Assembly (NCBI GenBank): GCA_945870155.1
Contig: CAMBSB010000006.1
Coordinates: forward strand, 1-64,000
Reading direction: 5' to 3'
DNA length: 64,000 nt
Origin: Paludibacter jiangxiensis
GTDB lineage: Bacteria; Bacteroidota; Bacteroidia; Bacteroidales; Paludibacteraceae
Under the pieces are notes generated by a model. It was given only the letters and a program-made list of their open reading frames with translations. It searched no databases and was not told the DNA's origin. A program made the position numbers and the translations under genes. Below are positions 36,709 through 46,191 of the stretch, piece by piece; position 1 is the first letter of the stretch, and each line of letters opens with the position of its first letter.

Positions 36709-37224
36709 ATGAAGAAACTGATTATTTCGTTATGTCTATTTGCAAGCATATCATTTACAGCAAGTGCACAAAAATTTGCGATGGTAGATATGGAGTACAT
36801 TATGAAAAACATTCCATCATTTGAAACAGCAAACGAACAATTAAACCAAATTTCAAAAAAATGGCAATCAGAAGTTGAAGTACAAATGCAAGAAGTTCAG
36901 AAAATGTATAAAAACTACCAAACAGAATTGGTGTTTTTATCGGACGATATGAAAGTAAAACGCGAAGAAGAAATTGTAGCAAAAGAAAAAGCTGCTCAAG
37001 AACTGAAACGTACTTATTTTGGCACTGAAGGTGAGTTGTTTAAAAAACGTCAAAGCCTAATGAAGCCAATTCAAGATGAAGTTTATACAGCAATTCAAGA
37101 ATTAAGTAAAGAAAAAGATTACAGTTTGGTTTTGGACAAAAGCTCTTCAATGAACATCATTTTTACCTCTCCAAAATTAGATATTAGCGACTTAGTACTA
37201 CAAAAATTGGGATATTCAAAATAA
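36709..37224 (+). CDS. OmpH/Skp family periplasmic chaperone
   Basis: Signal peptide; FAMVDMEYIMKNIPSFETANEQLNQISKKWQSEVEVQMQEVQKMYKNYQ coiled-coil. Confidence 0.9.
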   Translation: MKKLIISLCLFASISFTASAQKFAMVDMEYIMKNIPSFETANEQLNQISKKWQSEVEVQMQEVQKMYKNYQTELVFLSDDMKVKREEEIVAKEKAAQELKRTYFGTEGELFKKRQSLMKPIQDEVYTAIQELSKEKDYSLVLDKSSSMNIIFTSPKLDISDLVLQKLGYSK

Positions 37225-37289
37225 AATTATATTTTTGCAAGCCGATTTTAAAATAATCTGAAATAATAAAAACAAAATAAATAAACAAC

Positions 37290-37793
37290 ATGTTAAAAAA
37301 ACTAGCGTTATTAATGCTTTGTGCATTACCTTTAGGAGCTTTTGCTCAGGACAAATTGGGTTATATCAACTCAAACGAAATTGTTTCGTTAATGCCCGAG
37401 AAAGCAGAAATTGAAAAGAAAATTGAAGAATTAAGTAAAAACTGGGAGTCAGAACTTTTAAAAATGAGAGAAGAATATTCTACCAAATTAAAAGATTTTC
37501 AGGAAAAACAAGCAACTATGCCCGAAGGTATTAAAGAAGTTAGAATTAGTGAAATTCAGGAACTTGAACAAAGAGTAACAACTTTTCAACAACAAGCCTA
37601 TGCCGATTTACAGAAAAAACAACAGGAACTATTTGGTCCGGTAATCGAAAAAGTAAGAAAAGCAATTACGGATACAGCAACAGAAAATAATTTCACTTAT
37701 ATTTTCGATTTGAGTACCCAAAGCATAATTTATCATTCACCTAAATCTAATGATATTACTCCATTAGTAAAAAAGAAACTTGGTCTAAAGTAA
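37290..37793 (+). CDS. OmpH/Skp family periplasmic chaperone (second copy)
   Basis: LGYINSNEIVSLMPEKAEIEKKIEELSKNWESELLKMREEYSTKLKDFQEKQATMPEG. Confidence 0.9.
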   Translation: MLKKLALLMLCALPLGAFAQDKLGYINSNEIVSLMPEKAEIEKKIEELSKNWESELLKMREEYSTKLKDFQEKQATMPEGIKEVRISEIQELEQRVTTFQQQAYADLQKKQQELFGPVIEKVRKAITDTATENNFTYIFDLSTQSIIYHSPKSNDITPLVKKKLGLK

Positions 37794-37812
37794 AATATCA
37801 AACTCAAAATTA

Positions 37813-37851
37813 AAGGCTAGCTCGTATTAATTTATGAGCTAGCTTTTTTAT
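37813..37851 (+). terminator. Rho-independent terminator after ompH
   Basis: aggctagctcgtattaatttatgagctagcttttttat; GCTAGCTC/GAGCTAGC stem with T-tract. Confidence 0.82.
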
Positions 37852-38385
37852 TTGCATCAACCTGAGTTAAAAACAAATTCAATTATTTAATAAACGAATC
37901 AATTTATATGAAATTGTAACAATAAAAATTTCTAATTGAATATGCAATATATATTTATAAAAATACATATTATTATTGCATTAAATTTACACTTAAAAAA
38001 CCTTATTTATAATTTTTGCTTGAGTTACTAGTTTATAAGGTAAATTAATTTTATTATCTTTGCCATTCAGTTCATAATAGGTAAAAAAAGATTTAAAGTC
38101 AAATAATTCACAATTTTACAGTTTTGGATGTTTATTTATCTTCAAAATATCTATAAGGAGCATTTGCTTGTTAATATTCTATAAGTCATATTACATTAAA
38201 AAATGATTTGAGCAAACAAATCAAGATGTAAAGTTCTTATTGTTAGCATAATAGAAACTTCAATTAATAATAACAATAGAATTTAGCATTTAAAAACATA
38301 AAGTAAAGACTTAATAGACAGAAACGATTAACAAAAAGTTCATATTTTCAAAAAATTGATTATTTAATAGTTCTACTTTTAAATT

Positions 38386-39153
38386 ATGGGAAAAATTATT
38401 TCTTTAGCAAATCAAAAAGGAGGTGTTGGCAAAACAACAACAGCTATAAATTTAGCTGCTTCATTAGCATCTTTAGGAAAAAAAGTGTTAATCGTAGATG
38501 CAGATCCTCAAGCAAATGCATCATCCGGATTAGGAATTGATATTCGCACACTACAATTTACTATATATGAATGTTTAATTGATGGAGTTCCATCAAATCA
38601 AGCAATTCATCCTACAGATGTAGAAAATTTGTTTATCTTACCTTCTCACATCGATTTGGTTGGAGCTGAAATTGAAATGCTTAACATGGACATGCGTGAA
38701 TATGTGATGCAAAAACTTTTATCACCTTTAAAATCATCCTACGATTATATTCTAATTGATTGTTCGCCATCCTTAGGTTTGATTACTGTAAATGCTTTAA
38801 CTTCATCTGATTCGGTTATAATACCAGTTCAGTGCGAGTATTTTGCACTCGAAGGGATAAGCAAATTATTAAACACAATTAAAATTATCAAGAACAAATT
38901 AAATACAACTCTTGAAATTGAAGGATTTTTGCTGACCATGTACGACAATCGTTTACGCCTTGCCAATCAGGTATATAACGAAGTAACAAAGCATTTTCAA
39001 GGCATGGTTTTCAAGTCGGTTATTACACGTAATGTTCGGTTAAGTGAAGCACCAAGTCATGGAAAACCAGTAATTCTTTATGATCCTGAATCAAAAGGCT
39101 CGACAAATTACATCGATTTAGCAAATGAATTAATTGCAAAAACCTCTAAATAA
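38386..39153 (+). CDS. parA: ParA/Soj chromosome partitioning ATPase
   Basis: MGKIISLANQKGGVGKTTTAINLAASLA, VDADPQANASSGLGID, DYILIDCSPSLGLITVNAL. Confidence 0.95.
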   Translation: MGKIISLANQKGGVGKTTTAINLAASLASLGKKVLIVDADPQANASSGLGIDIRTLQFTIYECLIDGVPSNQAIHPTDVENLFILPSHIDLVGAEIEMLNMDMREYVMQKLLSPLKSSYDYILIDCSPSLGLITVNALTSSDSVIIPVQCEYFALEGISKLLNTIKIIKNKLNTTLEIEGFLLTMYDNRLRLANQVYNEVTKHFQGMVFKSVITRNVRLSEAPSHGKPVILYDPESKGSTNYIDLANELIAKTSK

Positions 39154-39207
39154 GTTGAATATAAAATATTTTTTTGAAAAAACCTATACATTATCAAAAT
39201 AACATAA

Positions 39208-40107
39208 ATGGCAAAAAATATTACCGGATTAGGTAGAGGACTTGGAGCTTTAATTGATACAGAAAATATCAATACAAGTGGTTCATCATCAATTAGTGAA
39301 GTAGAAATGGATTTAATTTTTGCAAATCCAAATCAACCACGCTCACATTTTGATGAAGAAGCATTAAATGAGTTAGCTATTTCAATTAGAGAATTAGGTG
39401 TTATATCGCCTATTACTTTACGCAAAAACGATGATGGTACCTATTTAATTATAGCTGGGGAAAGACGTTTCAGAGCATCCAAACTAGTTGGTAACAAGCA
39501 CATTCCTGCTTATGTAAAAACAGCTGCTGATGAACAAGTAATGGAAATGGCTCTTATTGAAAACATTCAACGTGAAGACTTGAATGCCATAGAAATTGCC
39601 TTGACTTTTTATCGGTTGATGGAAGAATACAAATTAACTCAGGAACGATTGAGTGAACGTGTTGGTAAAAAAAGAACTACAATTGCAAATTATTTACGTT
39701 TGTTACGTTTACCAGCTGAAATTCAGATGGGAGTAAAAGATAAAAAAATTGATATGGGTCATGCAAGAGCTATTCTTGGTTTATCTGATCCAGCCGACCA
39801 ATTACATCTTTACGAAGCAATCTTAGTAAATGATTATTCGGTACGCAAAGTTGAAGATTTAGTGCGTGAGCAATTAAATCCTGAAACTGCCGTTGATACA
39901 AATGTAAACACTGAAGCTGTAACAAAAAAGCCTGAAAATGAAGTAAGTAAACTTCAGGAATTTGATGAATTGAAACAACGATTAAGCGATGTGTTTGGTA
40001 AAAAAGTGCAATTTGTTTGTGGAAAAGATGGAAAAGGAAAAATTTCTATTCCATTTAACAACGATGATGAATTGGCATATTTAATGGGATTGTTTGACAA
40101 AATTTAA
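39208..40107 (+). CDS. parB: ParB/Spo0J chromosome partitioning protein
   Basis: GLGRGLGALID, ANPNQPRSHFDEEALNELAISIRELGVISPITLR, IAGERRFRASKL, MALIENIQREDLNAIEIA, HTH KKRTTIANYLRLL. Confidence 0.95.
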   Translation: MAKNITGLGRGLGALIDTENINTSGSSSISEVEMDLIFANPNQPRSHFDEEALNELAISIRELGVISPITLRKNDDGTYLIIAGERRFRASKLVGNKHIPAYVKTAADEQVMEMALIENIQREDLNAIEIALTFYRLMEEYKLTQERLSERVGKKRTTIANYLRLLRLPAEIQMGVKDKKIDMGHARAILGLSDPADQLHLYEAILVNDYSVRKVEDLVREQLNPETAVDTNVNTEAVTKKPENEVSKLQEFDELKQRLSDVFGKKVQFVCGKDGKGKISIPFNNDDELAYLMGLFDKI

Positions 40108-40119
40108 TTTAATACTTTT

Positions 40120-40797
40120 TTGAAATCAATCGGACATATTCTAGCACTATTATTTTTTTCAGTAATTACTTTACAGGCGCAAGTAAATAATACTGAAATA
40201 AAAAATTTGTCATCCGACACATTGGGTCAACAAACTTTTTTAAGTGCCAAAAAGAAAACTTTAAATAATAACTTTGATTCTTTAAGTAAACCAAAGTTTA
40301 AACCCGACCCTATGAAAGTGGTTTGGATGGGCACAATTATTCCTGGATACGGTCAGATAATGAATAGAAGTTATTGGAAAGTGCCAATAGTTTATGCCGG
40401 TTTTTTGGGATTCGCTTATCTTATAAACAGAAATTCAAGGAGTTACGAATCGTACAAACAAGCATATAAAGATATTAGTGATACGAATGATAAAACAAAT
40501 AGCTACTTAGATATTTTACCGAAAGGATATACTCTTGATACATATCCGGAAGGAAAATCGGGTTTCGAAAAAAATCTTTCGAGTTATTTTGAACAAAGCA
40601 GAAGAAATAGAGACTTAAGTATAATTTTGGCAGTTGCATATTATGGAATAACATTAATAGAAGCATATGTAGATGCACAACTTTTTGATTTTGATATAAG
40701 TACAGATCTTTCGATGCGTATTCGCCCAAATTTGATTAACACTAATTCAGGCATAAACAAAACTTTAGGACTTCAATTGAGTCTTAATTTGAAATAA
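40120..40797 (+). CDS. DUF5683-like protein
   Basis: TTG start; PDPMKVVWMGTIIPGYGQIMNRSYWKVPIVYAGFLGFAYLINRNSRSYESYKQAY; immediately follows parB, as usual for this family. Confidence 0.78.
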   Translation: MKSIGHILALLFFSVITLQAQVNNTEIKNLSSDTLGQQTFLSAKKKTLNNNFDSLSKPKFKPDPMKVVWMGTIIPGYGQIMNRSYWKVPIVYAGFLGFAYLINRNSRSYESYKQAYKDISDTNDKTNSYLDILPKGYTLDTYPEGKSGFEKNLSSYFEQSRRNRDLSIILAVAYYGITLIEAYVDAQLFDFDISTDLSMRIRPNLINTNSGINKTLGLQLSLNLK

Positions 40798-40870
40798 TGA
40801 TATTAATTACTCAATTATCAATTAATAATCATTTTACAAAGAAAATAAAGCATTTAAAAATATTTACACA

Positions 40871-42154
40871 ATGAATTTTAAATTTAAATTTATCACTGCC
40901 TTTCTGCTAACATTTTATTTTATAGTTTCAGCCCAAAATACATCAAATACACAAAATAGTGTTTTAAAACCTGAAACAGAAAAATATGATTCAACAGTAA
41001 GTGTACCTGAAGAATTTGATAATACATTGGATAAACTATTATATAGCTGGGTAATACAAAGAGCAGATTCATCTAAATGTCGCTCAAGTGAAATACCTTT
41101 AAACATTACAGATTCCATATATCAACTAAGGCTATCACAAATGCCCTGTTTAATGGAAATGCCTTTTAACAATACTGTACGTTCATTTATAGAACTATAT
41201 ACAGTACGTAAGCGCAAACAAGTAGAATACATGATGGGAATGAGCGATTACTATTTCCCTATTTTTGAGCAAGTTCTTGGCGCACAAAATCTACCTCTTG
41301 AACTAAAATACTTACCTATCATTGAATCAGCACTTAATACTACAATCGTTTCGCGAATGGGAGCTGCAGGTTTATGGCAATTTATGATAGCAACAGGCCG
41401 AATGTACGGACTCGAAATAAACAGTTTAATAGACGAAAGACTTGATCCTGTAAAATCTACTTATGCAGCAGCTCGATTTTTAAAGGATTTATATTCAATT
41501 TATGGCGATTGGCATTTGGTAATTGCTGCATACAATTGTGGCCCCGGAAATGTCAATAAAGCCATCCGCAGAGCAGGTGGTAAAAGAGATTATTGGGCTA
41601 TATATCCACATTTACCAGCCGAAACAAGGGGCTATGTACCAATATTTATAGCTGCTAATTATGCCATGCACTTTGCTAAAGAACATAATATATGCAAAGC
41701 AATAGTTAAAATGCCTATACTTACTGATACAATAGCTGTACACGAACGCATACATTTGGAGCAAGTATCAAAAGTTTTAAATATTCCAATAGAACAAATT
41801 AGATTATTGAATCCTCAATATAGAAAAGATATTGTACCTGGCAATATTAGACCATATTCAATATGCTTACCTCAAAATTTAATGAATAAATATATTGATA
41901 AATTTAACGAAATTGTAACATATAAAGCAGATTCTTTAATAAATAACCGCAGAAGTGAAATAGAAATAGCACAGACATCATCTTCAACTGCACCTGGAGG
42001 TACAGGAAGAGTAACTTATCATACTGTTAAAAGAGGTCAAACTTTAAGCACAATAGCTTCAAGATATGGTGTGTCTGTAACCAAACTAAAAAAATGGAAC
42101 AATATCAAAGGGTCTAAAATCCAATATGGGAAAAGACTTAAGATTATCAAATAA
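40871..42154 (+). CDS. Lytic transglycosylase (MltD-like) with LysM domain
   Basis: LPLELKYLPIIESALNTTIVSRMGAAGLWQFMIATGRMYGLEINSLIDERLDP, AAYNCGPGNVNKAIRRAGG, C-terminal LysM YHTVKRGQTLSTIASRYGVSVTKLKKWN. Confidence 0.94.
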   Translation: MNFKFKFITAFLLTFYFIVSAQNTSNTQNSVLKPETEKYDSTVSVPEEFDNTLDKLLYSWVIQRADSSKCRSSEIPLNITDSIYQLRLSQMPCLMEMPFNNTVRSFIELYTVRKRKQVEYMMGMSDYYFPIFEQVLGAQNLPLELKYLPIIESALNTTIVSRMGAAGLWQFMIATGRMYGLEINSLIDERLDPVKSTYAAARFLKDLYSIYGDWHLVIAAYNCGPGNVNKAIRRAGGKRDYWAIYPHLPAETRGYVPIFIAANYAMHFAKEHNICKAIVKMPILTDTIAVHERIHLEQVSKVLNIPIEQIRLLNPQYRKDIVPGNIRPYSICLPQNLMNKYIDKFNEIVTYKADSLINNRRSEIEIAQTSSSTAPGGTGRVTYHTVKRGQTLSTIASRYGVSVTKLKKWNNIKGSKIQYGKRLKIIK

Positions 42155-42190
42155 AATACTGAGTTTTTCGATAAATTAAAAATTTTAATT

Positions 42191-42505
42191 ATGGAAAAAA
42201 TGTATTATTCTATCTCGGAAGTTGCAAAACTGCTAAGTTTAAATCAATCAAAACTACGCTTTTGGGAAAAAGAATTCAAACAATTAAAACCCAAACAAAA
42301 TAATAAAGGCACCAGATTTTATACCAAAGAGGATATTTCAACTATCAAAAAAATTCAGTTTTTAACCGAGGATCAAAAATTAACTTTGCCAGGTGCCAGG
42401 GAAAAAATGAATCAAAAAATGGATGTTGTTGATAAACAACATATGTTAGTTGAGCGTTTAAAATCTATTAAATCTGAATTGCAAAACATCATTAATGCCA
42501 TTTAA
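42191..42505 (+). CDS. MerR family transcriptional regulator
   Basis: YYSISEVAKLLSLNQSKLRFWEKEFKQLKPKQNNKGTRFYTKEDISTIKKI. Confidence 0.9.
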   Translation: MEKMYYSISEVAKLLSLNQSKLRFWEKEFKQLKPKQNNKGTRFYTKEDISTIKKIQFLTEDQKLTLPGAREKMNQKMDVVDKQHMLVERLKSIKSELQNIINAI

Positions 42506-42507
42506 AA

Positions 42508-43587
42508 ATGAATACTCCAATAAAAAAAACGATAATACTCTCATTGTTAATATTTTTTTTCTTACCAACTGTTCAAATTGAAGCACAAAAGAAACCAAAA
42601 AATATTGTGTTCATGATAGGCGATGGCATGGGTTTAGCTCATGTATATGCAGCAATGGTTAACAATGGAAATAAATTAGAGTTAGAGCGCTGTAAAAACA
42701 TAGGATTTTCAAAAACATTTTCAGCAAATAATTTCACAACCGACTCTGGTGCAGGTGGAACGGCACTTGCTTGTGGTGTAAAAACAAAAAATGGTATGAT
42801 TGGCATGAATGCTGATTCAATCCCAGCAGAATCGATACTTGAACTTGCCGAAAAAAACAATTTAGCAACAGGTATGGTAGCTGCATGTGCAATTACCCAC
42901 GCTACTCCGGCCTCATTTATTGCACATCAAGTAAGTAGAAATATGTATGAAGAAATTGCCGCTGATTTTCTAAAAACCGATATAGATGTTTTTATTGGTG
43001 GTGGACGAAAAAATTTTGAAGTACGTGCTGATGGTCGTAACTTAAGCAATGAACTTAAGACAAAAAATTACCAAATAGCCTATAACTTAGACGAAGTATT
43101 GACAGCAAAAAATGGAAAACTAGCCGGGCTTTTAAGTGAAAACCATAGTCCTGCAATGCCTGAACGTGGCGATATGCTTCCAGAATCAACGATGAAAGCC
43201 ATTGATTTACTTGACAATAATAAAAAAGGATTTTTTTTAATGGTTGAAGGTTCACAAATTGATTGGGCAAGCCATGATAACAATGCAGATTTACTTGTTA
43301 AAGAAGTTCTCGATTTTGATAAAACTGTAGGTAAAGTATTGGACTATGCTAAAAAACACGGAAATACTTTAGTAATAATTACTGCAGATCACGAAACAGG
43401 TGGACTTACTCTACCAAAGGGTAATATTAAAGAAAAACAGATTAAAGCAAATTTTTCAACAAAAGATCATTCTGGGATTTTAGTACCAATTTACAGTTAT
43501 GGACCTGGTTCAGAGAAATTTCAAGGCTTTATGGACAATACTTCATTAAAAGTAAAAATGGAAACATTACTGAACTTAAAAAAATAG
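42508..43587 (+). CDS. Alkaline phosphatase
   Basis: NIVFMIGDGMGLAHVYAA, TDSGAGGTALACGVKTKNG, GSQIDWASHDNNAD, ADHETGGLTL, DHSGILVPIYSYGPGSEKFQG. Confidence 0.94.
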   Translation: MNTPIKKTIILSLLIFFFLPTVQIEAQKKPKNIVFMIGDGMGLAHVYAAMVNNGNKLELERCKNIGFSKTFSANNFTTDSGAGGTALACGVKTKNGMIGMNADSIPAESILELAEKNNLATGMVAACAITHATPASFIAHQVSRNMYEEIAADFLKTDIDVFIGGGRKNFEVRADGRNLSNELKTKNYQIAYNLDEVLTAKNGKLAGLLSENHSPAMPERGDMLPESTMKAIDLLDNNKKGFFLMVEGSQIDWASHDNNADLLVKEVLDFDKTVGKVLDYAKKHGNTLVIITADHETGGLTLPKGNIKEKQIKANFSTKDHSGILVPIYSYGPGSEKFQGFMDNTSLKVKMETLLNLKK

Positions 43588-43680
43588 ATAAGTAATGCCA
43601 AATACTTAGTTACTTTAAAAAATCAGTTAAATTACTCTCTAATAACTATTTAACTTGAAATTAATTGCAATTAATACTTT

Positions 43681-43995
43681 ATGTCAAAAATTAATTATGA
43701 AAAACATATTGTTGCATTAATGATAGAAATTTATTGTAACAACAAGCATAAAACAAAAAAAAACGTTTTATGTGATGCTTGTAATGAATTGATTAGCTTT
43801 ACACACGACAAACTTGAGAAATGTCCTTTTGCTGAAAATAAAGGTGCTTGCTCAAATTGTAAAGTACATTGTTATAAAAAAACTCATCAACGAGAAAAAA
43901 TACGAAAAATAATGAAGTATTCTGGACCTCGAATGTTGTTGTACCATCCAAAACACTTTTTTATTCATTATTTCAAAACACTTTCAAATCATTAA
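43681..43995 (+). CDS. Cys-rich small protein of the nitrous oxide-stimulated promoter (NOSP) family
   Basis: EIYCNNKH..., LCDACNELISFTHDKLEKCPFAENKGACSNCKVHCYKKTHQREKIRKIMKYSGPRMLLYHP; recalled family similarity. Confidence 0.75.
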   Translation: MSKINYEKHIVALMIEIYCNNKHKTKKNVLCDACNELISFTHDKLEKCPFAENKGACSNCKVHCYKKTHQREKIRKIMKYSGPRMLLYHPKHFFIHYFKTLSNH

Positions 43996-44009
43996 TACCC
44001 CAAATTATT

Positions 44010-45059
44010 TTATTTACTTTCGCCTAACTGCTTATTAATCAAATCTATTTCTTTCTCACGCTTTTTTAAATCAACATAGTACTGTTGTACATATAAATAG
44101 TCCTTTTCCGCAAATACTGAGGCAGAATTTAATGCTTCCAGGGCTTTTGTGATACTTTCATCTGCTTTTACAATATCATCAAGTATTTCATAAGCTATAG
44201 CAATATTATTTAAGGCCTTTGCTCTGGTAGTAGCACTTTGTGAATTTAATGCTTTTTCCCATATTTTAATGGCAGCATACCAGTTTTTAACATAAACCGA
44301 ATCCATTCCTTCCTTAATAAATTTATTATTAGTAACAAAAAAGTATCTTTCTGTTTTATCCCAATAAGGAATTAATTTGTTTACTGTATTTTTTCCTACA
44401 TAAAGGGCTCCATCAACTAATGCATCCCATCTTTTTGGCAATTTCATTAGAGTCTTCGTCCGTTGTTGTCCATATGCTTCCCAAAACAAAGTATCTCTGA
44501 AAGTAATTGATTCAAACTTTTGTTTATTAGGATAATGAATACTCCATTGTGTTTCAAAACGTACAACTAAAGTTGAATAATAGGAATTTTCATCTTGTAA
44601 AAAATACTCATCAATATTATCATTCACTCTAATTTTATCAAGCGACAATACAACATTTGAAGAATAATTAGCACAGAGTTTTTTTATAGTGTCGTTTAAA
44701 ATAGGATAAACCTTAAAAAAATCATACCCATTATTTTCTGATTTGGTTTGTAAGTTTACTTGTTTAAAAAAATCTTTATTTATAATCTCTTCTGTCAGAA
44801 CACTCAAGCTGAAAAGTGGTAAGCTATCAGTATCTAAGCTTACATTTTTCATCTTTTCGTTTAATAACTGCGATTTATGACCGTAATCATGTGGTTGTGG
44901 AATTGTATTATTAACAACTAGTAGCTTATCGGCATTTGGTTCAAATACAACTTTTGCCGGACGTAAAATATCAATACTCGTGTATAACATTGATGTACAA
45001 GAGCTAAAAAATAGTGTTGTAAACAACAAAAATATTAAGGTTTTATAATTCATTTTCAT
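44010..45059 (-). CDS. DUF6340-like lipoprotein with TPR-like C-terminus
   Basis: Lipobox FFSSCTSML; IDILRPAKVVFEPNADKLLVVNNT; C-terminal AKALNNIAIAYEILDDIVKADESITKALEAL. Confidence 0.75.
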   Translation of the reverse strand: MKMNYKTLIFLLFTTLFFSSCTSMLYTSIDILRPAKVVFEPNADKLLVVNNTIPQPHDYGHKSQLLNEKMKNVSLDTDSLPLFSLSVLTEEIINKDFFKQVNLQTKSENNGYDFFKVYPILNDTIKKLCANYSSNVVLSLDKIRVNDNIDEYFLQDENSYYSTLVVRFETQWSIHYPNKQKFESITFRDTLFWEAYGQQRTKTLMKLPKRWDALVDGALYVGKNTVNKLIPYWDKTERYFFVTNNKFIKEGMDSVYVKNWYAAIKIWEKALNSQSATTRAKALNNIAIAYEILDDIVKADESITKALEALNSASVFAEKDYLYVQQYYVDLKKREKEIDLINKQLGESK

Positions 45060-45151
45060 GGGTAAAAAGTATTTAAAAACGAATAAGATAGATCGATTCT
45101 TTCTAAAAAAAATATGTTGTAAATTAAAAACAATTAAGAAACTGATAATGT

Positions 45152-45898
45152 TTAAATTGTAATTTCAAGATTATCATAGGACAAAAACATGTTTTGCGGC
45201 AACAATTTTTGAACATCCTCATGTTTGCCAATATCATGGCTAAAATGAATAAAAAAAGTTCTTTTTGCATTAATTTTTAGAGCAATTTCAATAGCTTCGT
45301 TCAATGTAATGTGTGCAATGTGCTCTTTCATTCTGAGAGCATTTAAAATTAATACGTCTAAACCTTTTAGTAATTGATATGAATTTTCATCAATAGTTTT
45401 AACATCGGTCAAATATGCCATATTCGCAATTCTATATCCAAAAATGGGTAATTTAGCATGTAAAATTCTAATAGGTTGTATATTAGTACTATTTATTTCA
45501 AAACACATATCAGTAATTCCATTTATTTTTAATGTTGGAACTCCCGGATATAGATTTTCGGAAAAACAATAGGGCATATTTAACTTAATAACTGAGCAAA
45601 CTCTATCCTCAGCAAATATATTAACTTCTCCAAAGGGTCTTAAATCATCTAATCCACTAATATGATCATAATGTTCGTGAGTAATTAATACAGCCGATAA
45701 AAATTCAACGTTATTATTTAGCATTTGCGAACGAAAATCGGGACCGCAATCAATAAGTATTTGACTATTATCAACTTTAACTAATACTGAAGCTCGTAAT
45801 CTTTTATCTTTCGGATCTAAAGATGTACAAGTACTGCATTTACATGCAATCTGAGGCACACCTGTCGAAGTTCCGGTTCCAAGAAAAACAATTTTCAT
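45152..45898 (-). CDS. MBL-fold metallohydrolase (PhnP-like)
   Basis: MKIVFLGTGTSTGVPQIACKCSTCTS, LIDCGPDFRSQML, VLITHEHYDHISGLDDLRPF, FFIHFSHDIGKHE. Confidence 0.9.
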   Translation of the reverse strand: MKIVFLGTGTSTGVPQIACKCSTCTSLDPKDKRLRASVLVKVDNSQILIDCGPDFRSQMLNNNVEFLSAVLITHEHYDHISGLDDLRPFGEVNIFAEDRVCSVIKLNMPYCFSENLYPGVPTLKINGITDMCFEINSTNIQPIRILHAKLPIFGYRIANMAYLTDVKTIDENSYQLLKGLDVLILNALRMKEHIAHITLNEAIEIALKINAKRTFFIHFSHDIGKHEDVQKLLPQNMFLSYDNLEITI

Positions 45899-45913
45899 GC
45901 GTTAATGATTTAT

Positions 45914-45952
45914 ATACCTGCCCCCTAACCCCCTAAAGGGGGAATACGTGGG
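45914..45952. repeat. C/G-rich palindromic intergenic repeat copy
   Basis: tatacctgccccctaaccccctaaagggggaatacgtgggg. Confidence 0.85.
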
Positions 45953-46191
45953 GTACATTGAGTTTTTGTTTAATTAATAATCATACCCTTGTGTGTTCAA
46001 ATTTTTATTTTGGTCATGGGTGTTTCATGTGTTTTTTATAATTATTTTAGATCAAAGAGCTGTAAGTTAATTAAAAATACAATTCAATATTTATTAGCTT
46101 TCAAATGATTTACAATGAAGTAACAATATATGTACAAAATTAATTTACAGTCAGTTAAAAATAATGTCGATTAAATTAAAATACTATTTAA

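Noticed and set aside
38000-40120. parS-like palindrome near parAB
   Set aside because: Looked for TGTTNCACGTGNAACA-like sites near parAB and at CGTGAA/CACG occurrences; no convincing 16-bp palindrome was seen. Absence by eye is not proof.
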